From Pseudomonas sp. A34-9 (lineage in GTDB: Bacteria > Pseudomonadota > Gammaproteobacteria > Pseudomonadales > Pseudomonadaceae): a stretch of DNA of 64,000 nucleotides. A program made the translations under genes and the position numbers. Of the stretch, positions 34,401 through 42,979 are shown piece by piece (positions within the stretch are counted from its first letter, which is position 1; each line of letters starts with the position of its first letter). The stretch is taken from assembly GCF_029543085.1 (NCBI RefSeq), contig NZ_CP119967.1, forward strand, positions 2,630,501-2,694,500, given 5' to 3'. The notes under the pieces are model-generated. The model was given only the letters and a program-made list of their open reading frames with translations, was not told the origin of the DNA and did no database searches.

Positions 34401-35942
34401 ATGAGTGGCTACGTACCCAACCCCCCCCCAAACCATCGCTACGAAGAAGCCAAACCCGTCGATATTCACGCCCAGCGTTGGGCGGAATATGAGAAACACG
34501 GGAAAGAACCTGCGCGCGAACCTGAGAAAATCGGGATTGCGTTGAGGATTGGGGTGTTCTTTGATGGCACTGGGAATAATGCGAACAACACGGCGGCGGG
34601 ATTGCTGTGTGGGGCGCAGCATCCGATTGCGCCGGAGGATATTCCTGCGAGTTGCATGCCTTACATGAGTGATCCGGACAGCAGTTACGGCAACGATGTC
34701 AGCAATGTGAAAAGGCTGAGCGACTTGTATGACGCCGTACCTGACGCAGTAGGAGAGGGGCCGCTGAAGCGAACCTCCCGCGTCGTCTATATCGAGGGCA
34801 TTGGCACGCGCTCCGGAGAAGAAGACAGTAAGTTCGGCGCTGGCACCGGACGCGGTGAAACAGGTGTTGCCGGTCGAGTCGAGTCCTCATTTCCAGTCAT
34901 TCAACAAGCTATCAGCCGAGTCCTGATCGATAACCCAGGGAGTGAAATCGCTTCCTTGACGTTCGACACGTTTGGCTTCAGTCGTGGCGCCGCAGCGGCT
35001 CGACATTTTGCCAATGAGATCGTCCGCACCAGTCGTGGCCCGCTTGGCACCGTGCTGAGAAACCTGCCCAGAGCCTTCAGCCCTAAATTCAACGACCAGT
35101 ATAAAAGTGACATCAACATGGGGTTTATCGGCTTGTTCGATACCGTCCCATCGATTGCTGGTTGGTCGAATCTTGGCAACATCAAAAGCGCTGTTGCGAC
35201 CGGCATCAAACTCTATCTCGATCGTCGTTTTTTTACTGACGTCGTGCAGTTGTCTGCCCGTGATGAATGCCGCGCCAACTTTGCACTCAGTCGCGTCAAA
35301 GCGGATCACTTGGAGATAACCTTGCCGGGCGTGCATTCGGATATCGGCGGAGGCTATCTGGAAGAGGCGCAGGAGTGTGTACTTGTCAGTCCCATGCAAA
35401 CGCTGATCGTGCCTTGGAATACTGATGTCACGACGACTTCGATCTACCGCGATGCCGTCAATGCCAAGACCCAGTGGTTAGCCAAAGGCTGGCCTACGGA
35501 AATGCTTGAAATCGTAACGCCCGACGCATTGCTGATGCCGAACAGCCCGCAAGATCGACTCAGTCCCAATGTGAAGCGTGTGTACGCCGCTCTGCAGCTT
35601 AAACGCCCGGTGAGTGGCATGTTGTCCAGGGTCTACCTGCGAGTGATGCACCGCTTGGCAAAAGATAAGGGAGCTCGATTCAACGACATTCCAGATACGC
35701 CTGATCTGGCCATTCCTGAAGAGCTGCAACCCCTGTGCGATAGATTCTTGGCAGGTGACTACAGCGTCACAGCGCAAGAAGATGAATTGCTGAAATTGAA
35801 GTACATTCACACCTCCGCCAATTGGAACCATCCACTTGGCCGAAAAGACGGCAGTGGAATCAACGCGGTTTACATCAATGCCCCCACGGAAGACTCAATC
35901 CGCGTGCAACATCCTCATGTACCTGACTGGACGCTTTGGTAA
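34401..35942 (+). CDS. DUF2235 alpha/beta hydrolase, probable T6SS lipase effector (Tle type)
   Basis: A 513-residue protein with the DUF2235 hallmarks: GVFFDGTGNN (51-60), nucleophile elbow FGFSRGAAAAR with S194, GLFDTVPSIAG carrying the likely acid, and LPGVHSDIGGGY with the likely catalytic histidine. No signal peptide, as expected for type VI cargo. The N-terminal 40 residues (PNPPPNHRYEEAKPVDIHAQRW) are proline/charge rich. It is followed at one-base overlap by a lipoprotein gene, the standard arrangement of Tle effector and periplasmic Tli immunity protein. No vgrG, hcp or PAAR gene is in the window, so delivery partners are elsewhere. Confidence 0.78.
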   Translation: MSGYVPNPPPNHRYEEAKPVDIHAQRWAEYEKHGKEPAREPEKIGIALRIGVFFDGTGNNANNTAAGLLCGAQHPIAPEDIPASCMPYMSDPDSSYGNDVSNVKRLSDLYDAVPDAVGEGPLKRTSRVVYIEGIGTRSGEEDSKFGAGTGRGETGVAGRVESSFPVIQQAISRVLIDNPGSEIASLTFDTFGFSRGAAAARHFANEIVRTSRGPLGTVLRNLPRAFSPKFNDQYKSDINMGFIGLFDTVPSIAGWSNLGNIKSAVATGIKLYLDRRFFTDVVQLSARDECRANFALSRVKADHLEITLPGVHSDIGGGYLEEAQECVLVSPMQTLIVPWNTDVTTTSIYRDAVNAKTQWLAKGWPTEMLEIVTPDALLMPNSPQDRLSPNVKRVYAALQLKRPVSGMLSRVYLRVMHRLAKDKGARFNDIPDTPDLAIPEELQPLCDRFLAGDYSVTAQEDELLKLKYIHTSANWNHPLGRKDGSGINAVYINAPTEDSIRVQHPHVPDWTLW

Positions 35943-36598
35943 TGAAAGTTCTTGTGACCCTGCTGTGCGCTCTATTCATGACAGCCTGTCAATCTGCTGA
36001 TCCGCTGTCGGCCAAGAATGATCCCAAAGCCGAATCCTGGGAGCTTGCGTTCACCGAGCCCTATTACATGAAGGTGTGGGTTGAGGACAGCGCTGTAGAA
36101 GACATCAACGGCAAGCTATTCAAGCGCACAGGATCCGGAACGGCCGCAGGCGGGGAGCCAGAAGACGGTAAAGAGTCCGCTCGAGGCTGGCACGCAGTAG
36201 GTGGTGCTGCAAAACCAGTGATTGGTGCTGATCTTCCCAAGCGCATTTACGTGCGCTGGCAATCAATTGTCGAGCCACAGACATATCATGTTTGGGTTGA
36301 TGTGCCCGAAGAGGCGAGGAACCTGATGATGAAGTCGGTTAATCAGCGGTGTCCGGAAGCTCCGGAACAGCAGGCTAGCTATAGCGCTTCAATCTACCTG
36401 GGCCTTGCTCCTGGGGGCGTTGTGCAGGTGTTTGTCAGAGACTCTTGCCACCGTCCTGTCAAAGTGACCAGAACTCAAGCCGAGATCGATCCCTTGGGGC
36501 CCAGCCAGGGGAAGAACCAAGGGCGATACGCATATTCTGTCAGTGAAAAATCCAAGCACTACATCGAGAAGTTCGGCGTCCCGTATGGGAGTTGGTAA
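35942..36598 (+). CDS. DUF2931-family lipoprotein, candidate immunity protein
   Basis: A 218-residue protein with lipobox MTAC (cysteine 16) and a mature domain with WELAFTEPYYMKVWVEDS, PKRIYVRWQSIVEPQTYHVWV and a C-terminal YSVSEKSKHYIEKFGVPYG, typical of DUF2931. Its ATG overlaps the effector stop in TAATG, so translation is probably coupled. As a lipid-anchored periplasmic protein it is placed to neutralise a lipase delivered to the periplasm. Immunity role is inferred from context. Confidence 0.75.
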   Translation: MKVLVTLLCALFMTACQSADPLSAKNDPKAESWELAFTEPYYMKVWVEDSAVEDINGKLFKRTGSGTAAGGEPEDGKESARGWHAVGGAAKPVIGADLPKRIYVRWQSIVEPQTYHVWVDVPEEARNLMMKSVNQRCPEAPEQQASYSASIYLGLAPGGVVQVFVRDSCHRPVKVTRTQAEIDPLGPSQGKNQGRYAYSVSEKSKHYIEKFGVPYGSW

Positions 36599-36869
36599 GC
36601 CGAAAGGTAATCAAGAAACCTAACATCCTGTTGCGCGTTGTTCATGAATACCTTCCAGTCTATTAGTCTACTTCCAGCAAAAAATGACTCGACATCTGAA
36701 TGGGAAAGTAGTGAGTGGGGAACCCGAAAACTGTAAGGTTTGGTTCTAGGGGGGATTTTGTAGTATCTAACAGCCATGCCATTGTCATGTGAACTGGCCA
36801 AGGCTCAGTTAGGGTAAAACCGCTTGGGCCGAGCCATGTCCATAACCAGGGGTGTTATGCGCGCACCCG
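36599..36869. other. Decayed AT-rich spacer
   Basis: No convincing gene. A minus-strand frame of 80 codons (36559-36801) overlaps the end of the DUF2931 gene but has no good ribosome site. The stretch probably held the 5' part of the remnant that follows. Confidence 0.4.
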
Positions 36870-36941
36870 GTTAACGAAAAGCCCAAGCGATATATCGAAA
36901 AGTACGACGTCCCTAAAGAAGTTTACAATTGCATTAGATGA
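36870..36941 (+). pseudogene. C-terminal remnant of a second DUF2931 gene
   Basis: The frame reads VNEKPKRYIEKYDVPKEVYN to a stop at 36939-36941. It aligns with the C-terminus of the upstream DUF2931 protein (VSEKSKHYIEKFGVP). Nothing upstream continues the frame as a gene, so this is a truncated paralogue. Confidence 0.65.
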
Positions 36942-36949
36942 AGTGGGAT

Positions 36950-38035
36950 TTATTTTTTCATTATTATTTCAAGTATTCTGCTGAATTCTGGTGCTGTCCC
37001 CTCTTCGGAGAAAGAACTTTGCGTAGGTCTGAATAAGGTCGTATAGAAAAGAGTTTGCTTGTCTGCGTCGGGTGAACCATTGATGGCAATCATTGCTACA
37101 TAAGTTTTTATCATCGTTGATCGTTCGAGGGATTCAGATTCTAGTGAGATGTTAGCCATCATTAATTTTATGAAAATTCGTGTACACCAAATACCAGCAG
37201 TCGTGAAGACAATCAAAAATGCAATGCTGAAGTTGTTTTTTGGAAGGTTTATAGTTCCCCATGAGTAGTTGAGTTCTCTGCCTGCTGCGTATTCATATGC
37301 TATTAATAGTACCAACATGCTTAGGAACGTGCATGCAGAAAATACAGCCCGCTTCCCATTTTTTATAGCATTTTCTTGATGGGTTGATCGTCTCTCATTC
37401 CAATATCTTACAGGTTCGGAAAGGTTTACTGCCTCAGTTCCTGCAGATACTGCGTTTTTAATTCGTTCAACTGCTGCTGCACTGGTCTCATTTATTCTTT
37501 CGACTGTTGCCTGAATGTTTTTTTTCTCGGATTCAATCTTGACTTCAAGTTCGTTGTTAAATTTTTTTATAGTTTCATTTATTTTAAGGTTAGTTGACTC
37601 AGCCAGTAAGGTGGCTTTTTGGGTGTAAATTTCTGTAAGGGCCGATAGCTCACTATTTAGTGATAGTTCGTAAGAGATTAATATAAGTTCGAACTTTAAG
37701 GGGGCGTAAGCGTTTATTGTTAATATCTGAGATACGTGCTCGTCATGATTTGGGAGGTTCGCCTCATAGACAAAGTTTATGATCTGTTCTTTCGCTTCAT
37801 TACTAGGGATGATCTCTTTGCTTTTTTCAAGTTGCTGAATATAAGTGGTTATTTTGTTAATGGTTGCTTGGCTGATGCTTGGTAAGTGAGCCTGGTTTTT
37901 ATTTTGGTTGATTTTTTTCAGGTTCTCCGACCAGAAATTGATTTCATCATTTTTCCATTTTATAAGTTCGGAGGTGTCCAGCTTGGAGATTGAAGAGAAT
38001 TTTTTATGCTCTAGTATATTGGTTATTTCGTTCAA
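36950..38035 (-). CDS. AT-rich coiled-coil membrane protein, possibly DUF6161-like
   Basis: A 361-residue protein with a helical N-terminal domain (about 1-140), a coiled coil (about 150-200, KINETIKKFNNELEVKIESEKK onward within limits), and a WNERRSTHQENAIKNGKR segment. Two TM helices follow (about 227-247 FSACTFLSMLVLLIAYEY; 268-288 FSIAFLIVFTTAGIWC), then a cytosolic tail. Start codon is TTG at 38035 behind AAAAGGAAA. Lysine/asparagine/isoleucine richness and AT-rich codons are unlike flanking genes, indicating transfer. The architecture resembles DUF6161 proteins found near defence genes; family assignment is tentative. Confidence 0.65.
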   Translation of the reverse strand: MNEITNILEHKKFSSISKLDTSELIKWKNDEINFWSENLKKINQNKNQAHLPSISQATINKITTYIQQLEKSKEIIPSNEAKEQIINFVYEANLPNHDEHVSQILTINAYAPLKFELILISYELSLNSELSALTEIYTQKATLLAESTNLKINETIKKFNNELEVKIESEKKNIQATVERINETSAAAVERIKNAVSAGTEAVNLSEPVRYWNERRSTHQENAIKNGKRAVFSACTFLSMLVLLIAYEYAAGRELNYSWGTINLPKNNFSIAFLIVFTTAGIWCTRIFIKLMMANISLESESLERSTMIKTYVAMIAINGSPDADKQTLFYTTLFRPTQSSFSEEGTAPEFSRILEIIMKK

Positions 38036-38302
38036 AACGGTTTCCTTTTAGCTTTGCTTGTCGTGCACTAATCAATTTGAGAGTTGTGAGAAAAATAGTG
38101 GTGGTGTTGCGCACTTTTATACTGGTTTTCTGGAGAGAAAAGGTGCGGATTTTTTTTCAAAAAAATCAAACTGTCCCCCTTGGTTCTTAAGTGAGAACTA
38201 AAAGTTAGATTTTTTGCATGGTAAAGTTCGGAGGTGAAACCCCATTTTTAGGTGATGTTGATTGTGGTTTGTTCTCCATTGCCCGCTAAGTTATTGATAT
38301 AG

Positions 38303-38569
38303 TTATTGAATGACTCGAACACTTGAACGTACCGAGCCTGGGAAACCGCCTAAATCAATCACTACGTGCCAGTGCCCAGTGCGTGGGATCGGTAGTTTGC
38401 TAATTGAAGTTGTCATGTGGCCACCAAAATGCTGATGCTTCCGGCCATTCTTGTAATTCTGAAAATTAATGCTGTCCATTAAAAGCACATTAGCAGCGTT
38501 ACCTTCCAAGGTTACTTCGACAGATTGCCCTTGCTGGCATTGTTTAAGATCGTAGTGAGTGAATTTCAT
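38303..38569 (-). CDS. DUF1883-family protein
   Basis: An 88-residue beta-rich protein. THYDLKQCQQGQSVEVTLEG, NAANVLLMDSINFQNYKNGR and TGHWHVVIDLGGFPGSVRSS match DUF1883, which also occurs fused to TIR domains in some bacteria. No signal peptide. The promoterless-looking gap of 48 bases to the upstream small membrane protein gene suggests a two-gene unit. Between this gene and 38035 no other gene is seen. Confidence 0.8.
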   Translation of the reverse strand: MKFTHYDLKQCQQGQSVEVTLEGNAANVLLMDSINFQNYKNGRKHQHFGGHMTTSISKLPIPRTGHWHVVIDLGGFPGSVRSSVRVIQ

Positions 38570-38617
38570 GAATCATTCTCTTGAATATCTAACAGAGTTG
38601 GAAATGGAATTGGTTCG

Positions 38618-38956
38618 CTATCGGGGATCAAACGGTCTCGGACTGTTTTTGCAATAATGGGTCCAGATCTGTGCTGCTTGAACCAGGGGAATAATAAGGA
38701 AAAACCAATAATGGCTGATCAAAGTTGCAGAAAATAGCAAATATACTTTGTCGGAAGGGAAGGTAGTTGTTGATATTGCGATCGATAAAGAAGCGAAAGT
38801 GGAAAGAAGAGCGATCGAGAAATTGAGATGTAAAGAAGCCGAAGATCCAGACCCTAAGTTTTTTAGTTTGTCTTCAGATATCTCGTAAATTGTTAAATGC
38901 TGGATTCGTACTCTACGAATAGCTGGCGAGAAATATTCGCTTGAGTTTGCTGGCAC
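38618..38956 (-). CDS. Small two-TM membrane protein
   Basis: A 112-residue protein starting with GTG at 38956 behind a good TAGGAG site. An N-terminal cytosolic part contains RIQHLTIYEISEDKLKNLGSGS. Two hydrophobic helices follow (about 45-67 NFSIALLSTFASLSIAIS; 73-96 YLLFSATLISHYWFFLIIPL), with a short basic tail. AT-rich like its neighbours. It precedes the DUF1883 gene, so the pair may act together; no function known. Confidence 0.65.
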   Translation of the reverse strand: MPANSSEYFSPAIRRVRIQHLTIYEISEDKLKNLGSGSSASLHLNFSIALLSTFASLSIAISTTTFPSDKVYLLFSATLISHYWFFLIIPLVQAAQIWTHYCKNSPRPFDPR

Positions 38957-39170
38957 TATTTGCTCCTAATATCCTATTAAAAACTCGCTTTCCATGGGGC
39001 ATTATTGTAAAGGCTTTTTTCTACGGCGCTCGTCAATTAACTAAGATGAAGCCGAAAATGTCAAGCGCGGTGAGCGTTCCGTTATGTTTTTGCGCGTCAT
39101 CTCGTGGCTGCCTTTCGAGGGGGTGATTATTTTAGAATCTACCGGATCATTTTCAAGGCGTTTTTTGGGT

Positions 39171-40277
39171 TCAACCTTGGATAATGTCAAATGCACTTCT
39201 GGACATAAAAATACCATTAACTATAACGCTCACTCTATGTTGCCCGAAATAATGCTTATGCGTAGTAAAGTCCTTAATCTGCTGTCTCCTCCCCACCACC
39301 ACACTCTTAAACCCCACCAAATCCACCGTCTTCAACTTAAAAACCTTCCTCGAAACCCCGCCATTCGCCTTCACATAGTCAATCGCATAATCAATCACCA
39401 ACCGCTGCTCATGCGCCACCGTCGACTTCACCACAAACGACAACGTAATCGCTTCCCCCAACCGCACCACCGCCGGCTCAACCCGCACATCCAACAACTC
39501 AACCTCAGCCTTCGCCCCCGCGCCAATCACCGTCAGCGCCCGCAAATCCCCCTGCTTGATCAAACTCCGCAACGCATGCTTTGCAATCCAGGCCGTATGC
39601 TTATTCTCCAACGACCACCCTTCAATCGTGTCCAACACCCACTCCGGATGCACCTTCGTCACATCATTCAAATGATTCGCCACGGACTTGCGCACGTACA
39701 AACTCTCATCCGCCTTCAACCGATCAAGTATCCCGGAGGCCAACTGCGGATCCGCCTGCACCGCTTCCAATCGAAACGACCAAGGCAGGCGAGGGCGGCT
39801 GCCTTCGCTGGCGAGGCGTCGAACGTGGTGGTTTTCGTCGCGGGTCCAGTCGTGCATCCGTTCCAGCGAGCGTTCCAGGTCGCTGCGCAGAAAGTGGCGG
39901 ATGGCGAATTCGGAGGAGCCGAAGGTGGTGAAGTATTTCAGCGCATCCATGGAGGTATCGAACGCGTGCCCGCCATAGCTCGCGACGTAATGCGGCAGGC
40001 ACATGCTGACGAAGCCGCTGTTCAATCGTGGGGCGAGTTCGAAAAGCACTTCGAGGGAATCTTGGTAATCCAGCGGCAACACGGCATGCAGGCTTTCGCT
40101 GACACGCGCCATGCGTTGCATCACTGATAATTCGGCGAGTCCGTCCTCGGCATGTTTGAGAAACGCCTTGGCCTTGAACGCCGGGTACACGGCGCTCATT
40201 TCGCGGGCGATGTGTTGCAAGCGCTCGGCGTTGAAGATTTCCTTTAATGCCGGGGCGGCGGTGTCGGTGGTGCTCAT
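39171..40277 (-). CDS. DNA alkylation repair protein (AlkD-like HEAT repeats)
   Basis: A 368-residue helical-repeat protein. Repeats such as MHDWTRDENHHVRRLASEGSRPRLPW, DESLYVRKSVANHLND and NKHTAWIAKHALRSLI match the AlkD/AlkC-type HEAT-like fold that excises alkylated bases. The C-terminal 100 residues (about 265-368, beta-rich) extend beyond plain AlkD, as in the AlkC-type group. It begins two bases after the GST stop, so the two are co-transcribed. The ORF is open upstream but that is the GST gene on a shifted frame. Confidence 0.78.
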   Translation of the reverse strand: MSTTDTAAPALKEIFNAERLQHIAREMSAVYPAFKAKAFLKHAEDGLAELSVMQRMARVSESLHAVLPLDYQDSLEVLFELAPRLNSGFVSMCLPHYVASYGGHAFDTSMDALKYFTTFGSSEFAIRHFLRSDLERSLERMHDWTRDENHHVRRLASEGSRPRLPWSFRLEAVQADPQLASGILDRLKADESLYVRKSVANHLNDVTKVHPEWVLDTIEGWSLENKHTAWIAKHALRSLIKQGDLRALTVIGAGAKAEVELLDVRVEPAVVRLGEAITLSFVVKSTVAHEQRLVIDYAIDYVKANGGVSRKVFKLKTVDLVGFKSVVVGRRQQIKDFTTHKHYFGQHRVSVIVNGIFMSRSAFDIIQG

Positions 40278-40279
40278 GG

Positions 40280-40885
40280 TCAGGTCATCGGGGTGCTGAC
40301 GAACGCTTCGAGGGTTTCGGCGTAGGCGGTGTATTGGGCGATGTGCGGGTAGCGGCGGGTGTCGATCTGGTCGGGGACGACGAGGCCGGTGAAGCTCCAG
40401 GCGACGGCGAGGCTGATGCCGGCCTGGGTGAGGGTGCCGTCGGTGGGCAGGCCGGTTTTTTCCAGTTCTTGCTCGAGGGCGGTTAACGCGGCGGCGAGTT
40501 GGCCTTCGACGCGTTCGACCCACGGTTGGTATTGAATGTCGGCCGGGCGCAGGTTGCGCTCGTAGTAGAGCTGCACGGCTTTTTCGCAGGCGGCGAGGCT
40601 GAGGCCGATCAGGCGCCGGGTGTGGGCGCGTTGTTTGAGATCGCTCGGCAGCAGGCTTTTGCCGGAACTGGCTTCGAGGTAGTCGAGGATGAGGGTCGAG
40701 TCCATCAGGACCACGCCGTCGTCGAGGATCAGCGTGGGGGCTTTGACCACCGGGTTGATCTGCTGGAATTGCTCGAAGTGGCGGAACACCGAGACCGACT
40801 CGTGTTCGAGGTCGATCCCCAAGCGTTTGGCGGAGATCGCCACGCGGCGCACGTAAGGGGAGTCCAGCATGCCGATCAGTTTCAT
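40280..40885 (-). CDS. Glutathione S-transferase
   Basis: A 201-residue GST: thioredoxin-like N-terminal domain (MKLIGMLDSPYVRRVAISAK; VVKAPTLILDDGVVLMDSTLI with the cis-Pro and Ser of the glutathione site) and a helical C-terminal domain. Start at 40885. Its 5' end and promoter region are duplicated 1.1 kb upstream (see repeats). Confidence 0.85.
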   Translation of the reverse strand: MKLIGMLDSPYVRRVAISAKRLGIDLEHESVSVFRHFEQFQQINPVVKAPTLILDDGVVLMDSTLILDYLEASSGKSLLPSDLKQRAHTRRLIGLSLAACEKAVQLYYERNLRPADIQYQPWVERVEGQLAAALTALEQELEKTGLPTDGTLTQAGISLAVAWSFTGLVVPDQIDTRRYPHIAQYTAYAETLEAFVSTPMT

Positions 40886-41060
40886 GACGCGTTCCTTCAA
40901 GTCAAACCGGTGGGAAGGCATAACCTAGCCGACGTTGAGGCAATTGTCAGTCGTTTAAGCCGGGTTGTTCACGCGCATCTCATCGATTTTCTGCCAGCGG
41001 ACAGTCCACCCGCGACAAAACGTGGCCAGGCACAAACATTACGTTTGCTGGACGCTGATC
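40829..41060. repeat. Direct duplication, copy A (gst 5' end plus decayed rpiR 3' end)
   Basis: From GGCGGAGATCGCCACGCGGC through the gst start and leader to CAATTGTCAGTCG it is nearly identical to copy B. Beyond that, up to about 41060, it still resembles the 3' end of the rpiR gene (GCCAGGCACAAACATTACG versus GCCTGGCACAAACACAACG) but is diverged and no longer codes for it. Confidence 0.8.
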
Positions 41061-41248
41061 CGGTACCCCAAACGCAAAAATTTTCGAGGCGATATCTATA
41101 TACCGCACCTGATGAAATCCGGTTGCCGACAATTACTCCATGAAAACACCTGATCTCGCCAGGGCGGCGACGCTGCTTGTTGTCCTTGCAGATCAGGTGC
41201 GATGCCTCTTTTTTCAATAGCCCAATGGCAAATCATCGGAGCAATACA

Positions 41249-41899
41249 ATGACAACTCCAAGCGGAACAACATATCGCGAAGTCCCATTTTTACTGTACG
41301 ACACACCATGCTGCCTCAAATTCCATTCGCAAGCACCAACCGGAAAAATTAGAGGGGCGGGCTCTGTATATCTGGTTCATCTTGTGGCAGGTGCATCATT
41401 GGAAATCGAGACAAAAGGCACTTGGCCTGACACAGGAAAGAGTCAGATATCGACCTGGGAGTTTGACGCTACTTCCCTGGGAAACATCGATGTATGGTTG
41501 GAAGGAAACAAGCTGAAAATTGGAACGTGTACAGTTTGTCTGCTTGATTACGACCCCGAGAAAACCTTTACCGACCGACTACGCGTCATTACCGCAAAGG
41601 GCTTGATCAAGGTTGTTGATCTTGCTCTTCGGACCATCAGTTTCGATGGTTTTGATGGCAGGTTTTTCGAAGCGCCAGACATCGCTCTAGCAACCTTGCC
41701 TCATGCATTTGCCAGTCTTGCTGACAAAGTCGTGAGCGTTCAGTGCATGGGTCTGGGTGACAGTACGAAACCCGTCAAATACAGCTTCCCGGGACGGCAT
41801 TGGCTGGCGGGTGATGACGTTATCGATTTTGCGCAGTTGACGGTCCTCAACCGTTGCACCCATCTATTACCGGAGCGCTCCGCCTTACCGTTGATCTGA
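41249..41899 (+). CDS. Inserted hypothetical protein, 216 aa
   Basis: The frame MTTPSGTTYREVPFLLYDTP ... ends LLPERSALPLI. GGAG at 41238-41241 supports the ATG at 41249 over the one at 41225. It is a soluble, beta-rich protein with several cysteines (PCCLKF, GTCTVCLLDYD); no motif recognised. It is the only gene between the two duplication copies and is opposite in strand to its neighbours, with lower GC, so it is a probable acquired cargo gene. Confidence 0.6.
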   Translation: MTTPSGTTYREVPFLLYDTPCCLKFHSQAPTGKIRGAGSVYLVHLVAGASLEIETKGTWPDTGKSQISTWEFDATSLGNIDVWLEGNKLKIGTCTVCLLDYDPEKTFTDRLRVITAKGLIKVVDLALRTISFDGFDGRFFEAPDIALATLPHAFASLADKVVSVQCMGLGDSTKPVKYSFPGRHWLAGDDVIDFAQLTVLNRCTHLLPERSALPLI

Positions 41900-41951
41900 C
41901 CACCCGCGCAATCCGCACCTGCTGATTTCTGTGGTGGGCGTCCAGGCATTA

Positions 41952-42009
41952 GGCGGAGATCGCCACGCGGCGTACGTAAGGGAGAGTCCAGCATACCGAT
42001 CAGTTTCAT
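41952..42009 (-). pseudogene. 5' fragment of gst in duplication copy B
   Basis: ATG at 42009 opens MKLIGMLDSP as in the intact gst, then an extra base shifts the frame (LRTPRGDL) and homology ends at about 41952. Only the first 18 or so codons were duplicated. Confidence 0.8.
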
Positions 42010-42185
42010 GACGCGTTCCTTCAAGTCAAACCGGTGGGAAGGCATAACCTGGCCGACGTTTAGGCAATTGTCAGTCGTCGAATCCCGGTTGTTCGTGAAT
42101 CTCATCGACATTCAGTTCCAGTCGATAGGCCACCGCCACAAACAAGGCCTGGCACAAACACAACGTTGCACTCAGCGAACGAAAG
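41952..42185. repeat. Direct duplication, copy B (gst 5' fragment plus intact rpiR 3' end)
   Basis: Partner of 40829-41060. The central segment including ATGACGCGTTCCTTCAAGTC and CCGGTGGGAAGGCATAACCT is identical in both copies apart from a few bases. The rpiR part is coding here. Confidence 0.8.
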
Positions 42186-42979
42186 GCGAGGGCGCTGCCT
42201 TCGTTGATCAGCAATACGCTGTCGGCGAGTTTTGCCAGTGGCGAGAGGTGGCTGTCGGTGAGGATCAGGGTGTTGGCCCGTTGCTGTCGGGCGAAGCGCA
42301 GGCAGTGTTGGGTTTCCTTGGCGTAGGGTACGAAGCTGATGGCGATGACCAGGTCGTTGGCGCGCACGCTGCGCATTTGCTCTCGATAGCTGCCGCCTAG
42401 CCCTGAAACCAGATGAATTCGTTTCTGGGTGTGTTGCAAGTTGTAAACGAGGTAGTCGGCGACGGCGAAGGAGCGGCGCACGCCGACGACGTAGATGTTG
42501 TCGGCGTTGACGATCAGGTCGACGGCTTTTTCGAACGCAGCGTCGTCGAGTTCGCGGCCCAGGCGTTCGATGCCGGAGCGGGTGGCGTCGATGCATTCGC
42601 GGGCGAGGTCGCCGGCGCTGGCTTGCTGCGACGGGTTGGCGATCATGCTGCGGATGCGTTGCTGGTAGTTTTGCACCGGCGAGGCTTTGTGCGTGTAAGC
42701 GCTGCGGAACAGCGCCTGCATTTCGCTGAAGCCGCTGAAACCGAAGCGTTGCGAGAAGCGAACGATGGCGGACGGGTGCACTTCGCATTCGCGGGCGATG
42801 TCGCTGATGCGGTCGACCATGATCCGGTCGCTCTGTTGGCTGATGTAGCTGGCGATGCGTTTGAGCTGGCGCGGCAGAGCGTCGTATTCCTCGGTGATCA
42901 GTTGCAGCAGGCGCTCGGCATTGATCGGGGGACTGGCGAGAGGAACCTCGTCGGTGGCCGGCAGATCGGGGCGGGGCAT
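42071..42979 (-). CDS. MurR/RpiR-family transcriptional regulator
   Basis: A 302-residue protein with an N-terminal HTH_6 domain (RISDIARECEVHPSAIVRFSQRFGFSGFSEMQ) and a SIS sugar-phosphate-binding domain (about 140-270; NIYVVGVRRSFAVADYLVYNL, DLVIAISFVPYAKETQ). It probably responds to a phosphorylated sugar. It lies upstream of gst on the same strand; before the insertion they were likely adjacent. Confidence 0.83.
   Translation of the reverse strand: MPRPDLPATDEVPLASPPINAERLLQLITEEYDALPRQLKRIASYISQQSDRIMVDRISDIARECEVHPSAIVRFSQRFGFSGFSEMQALFRSAYTHKASPVQNYQQRIRSMIANPSQQASAGDLARECIDATRSGIERLGRELDDAAFEKAVDLIVNADNIYVVGVRRSFAVADYLVYNLQHTQKRIHLVSGLGGSYREQMRSVRANDLVIAISFVPYAKETQHCLRFARQQRANTLILTDSHLSPLAKLADSVLLINEGSALAFRSLSATLCLCQALFVAVAYRLELNVDEIHEQPGFDD

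Noticed and set aside
36559..36801. Minus-strand frame of 80 codons
   Set aside because: Overlaps the end of the DUF2931 gene, no good ribosome site; AT-rich DNA makes chance frames less likely but the evidence is too thin.
39084..40127. Long plus-strand frame of 347 codons
   Set aside because: It is antisense to the AlkD-like gene, arginine/histidine/proline rich, and has no ribosome site.
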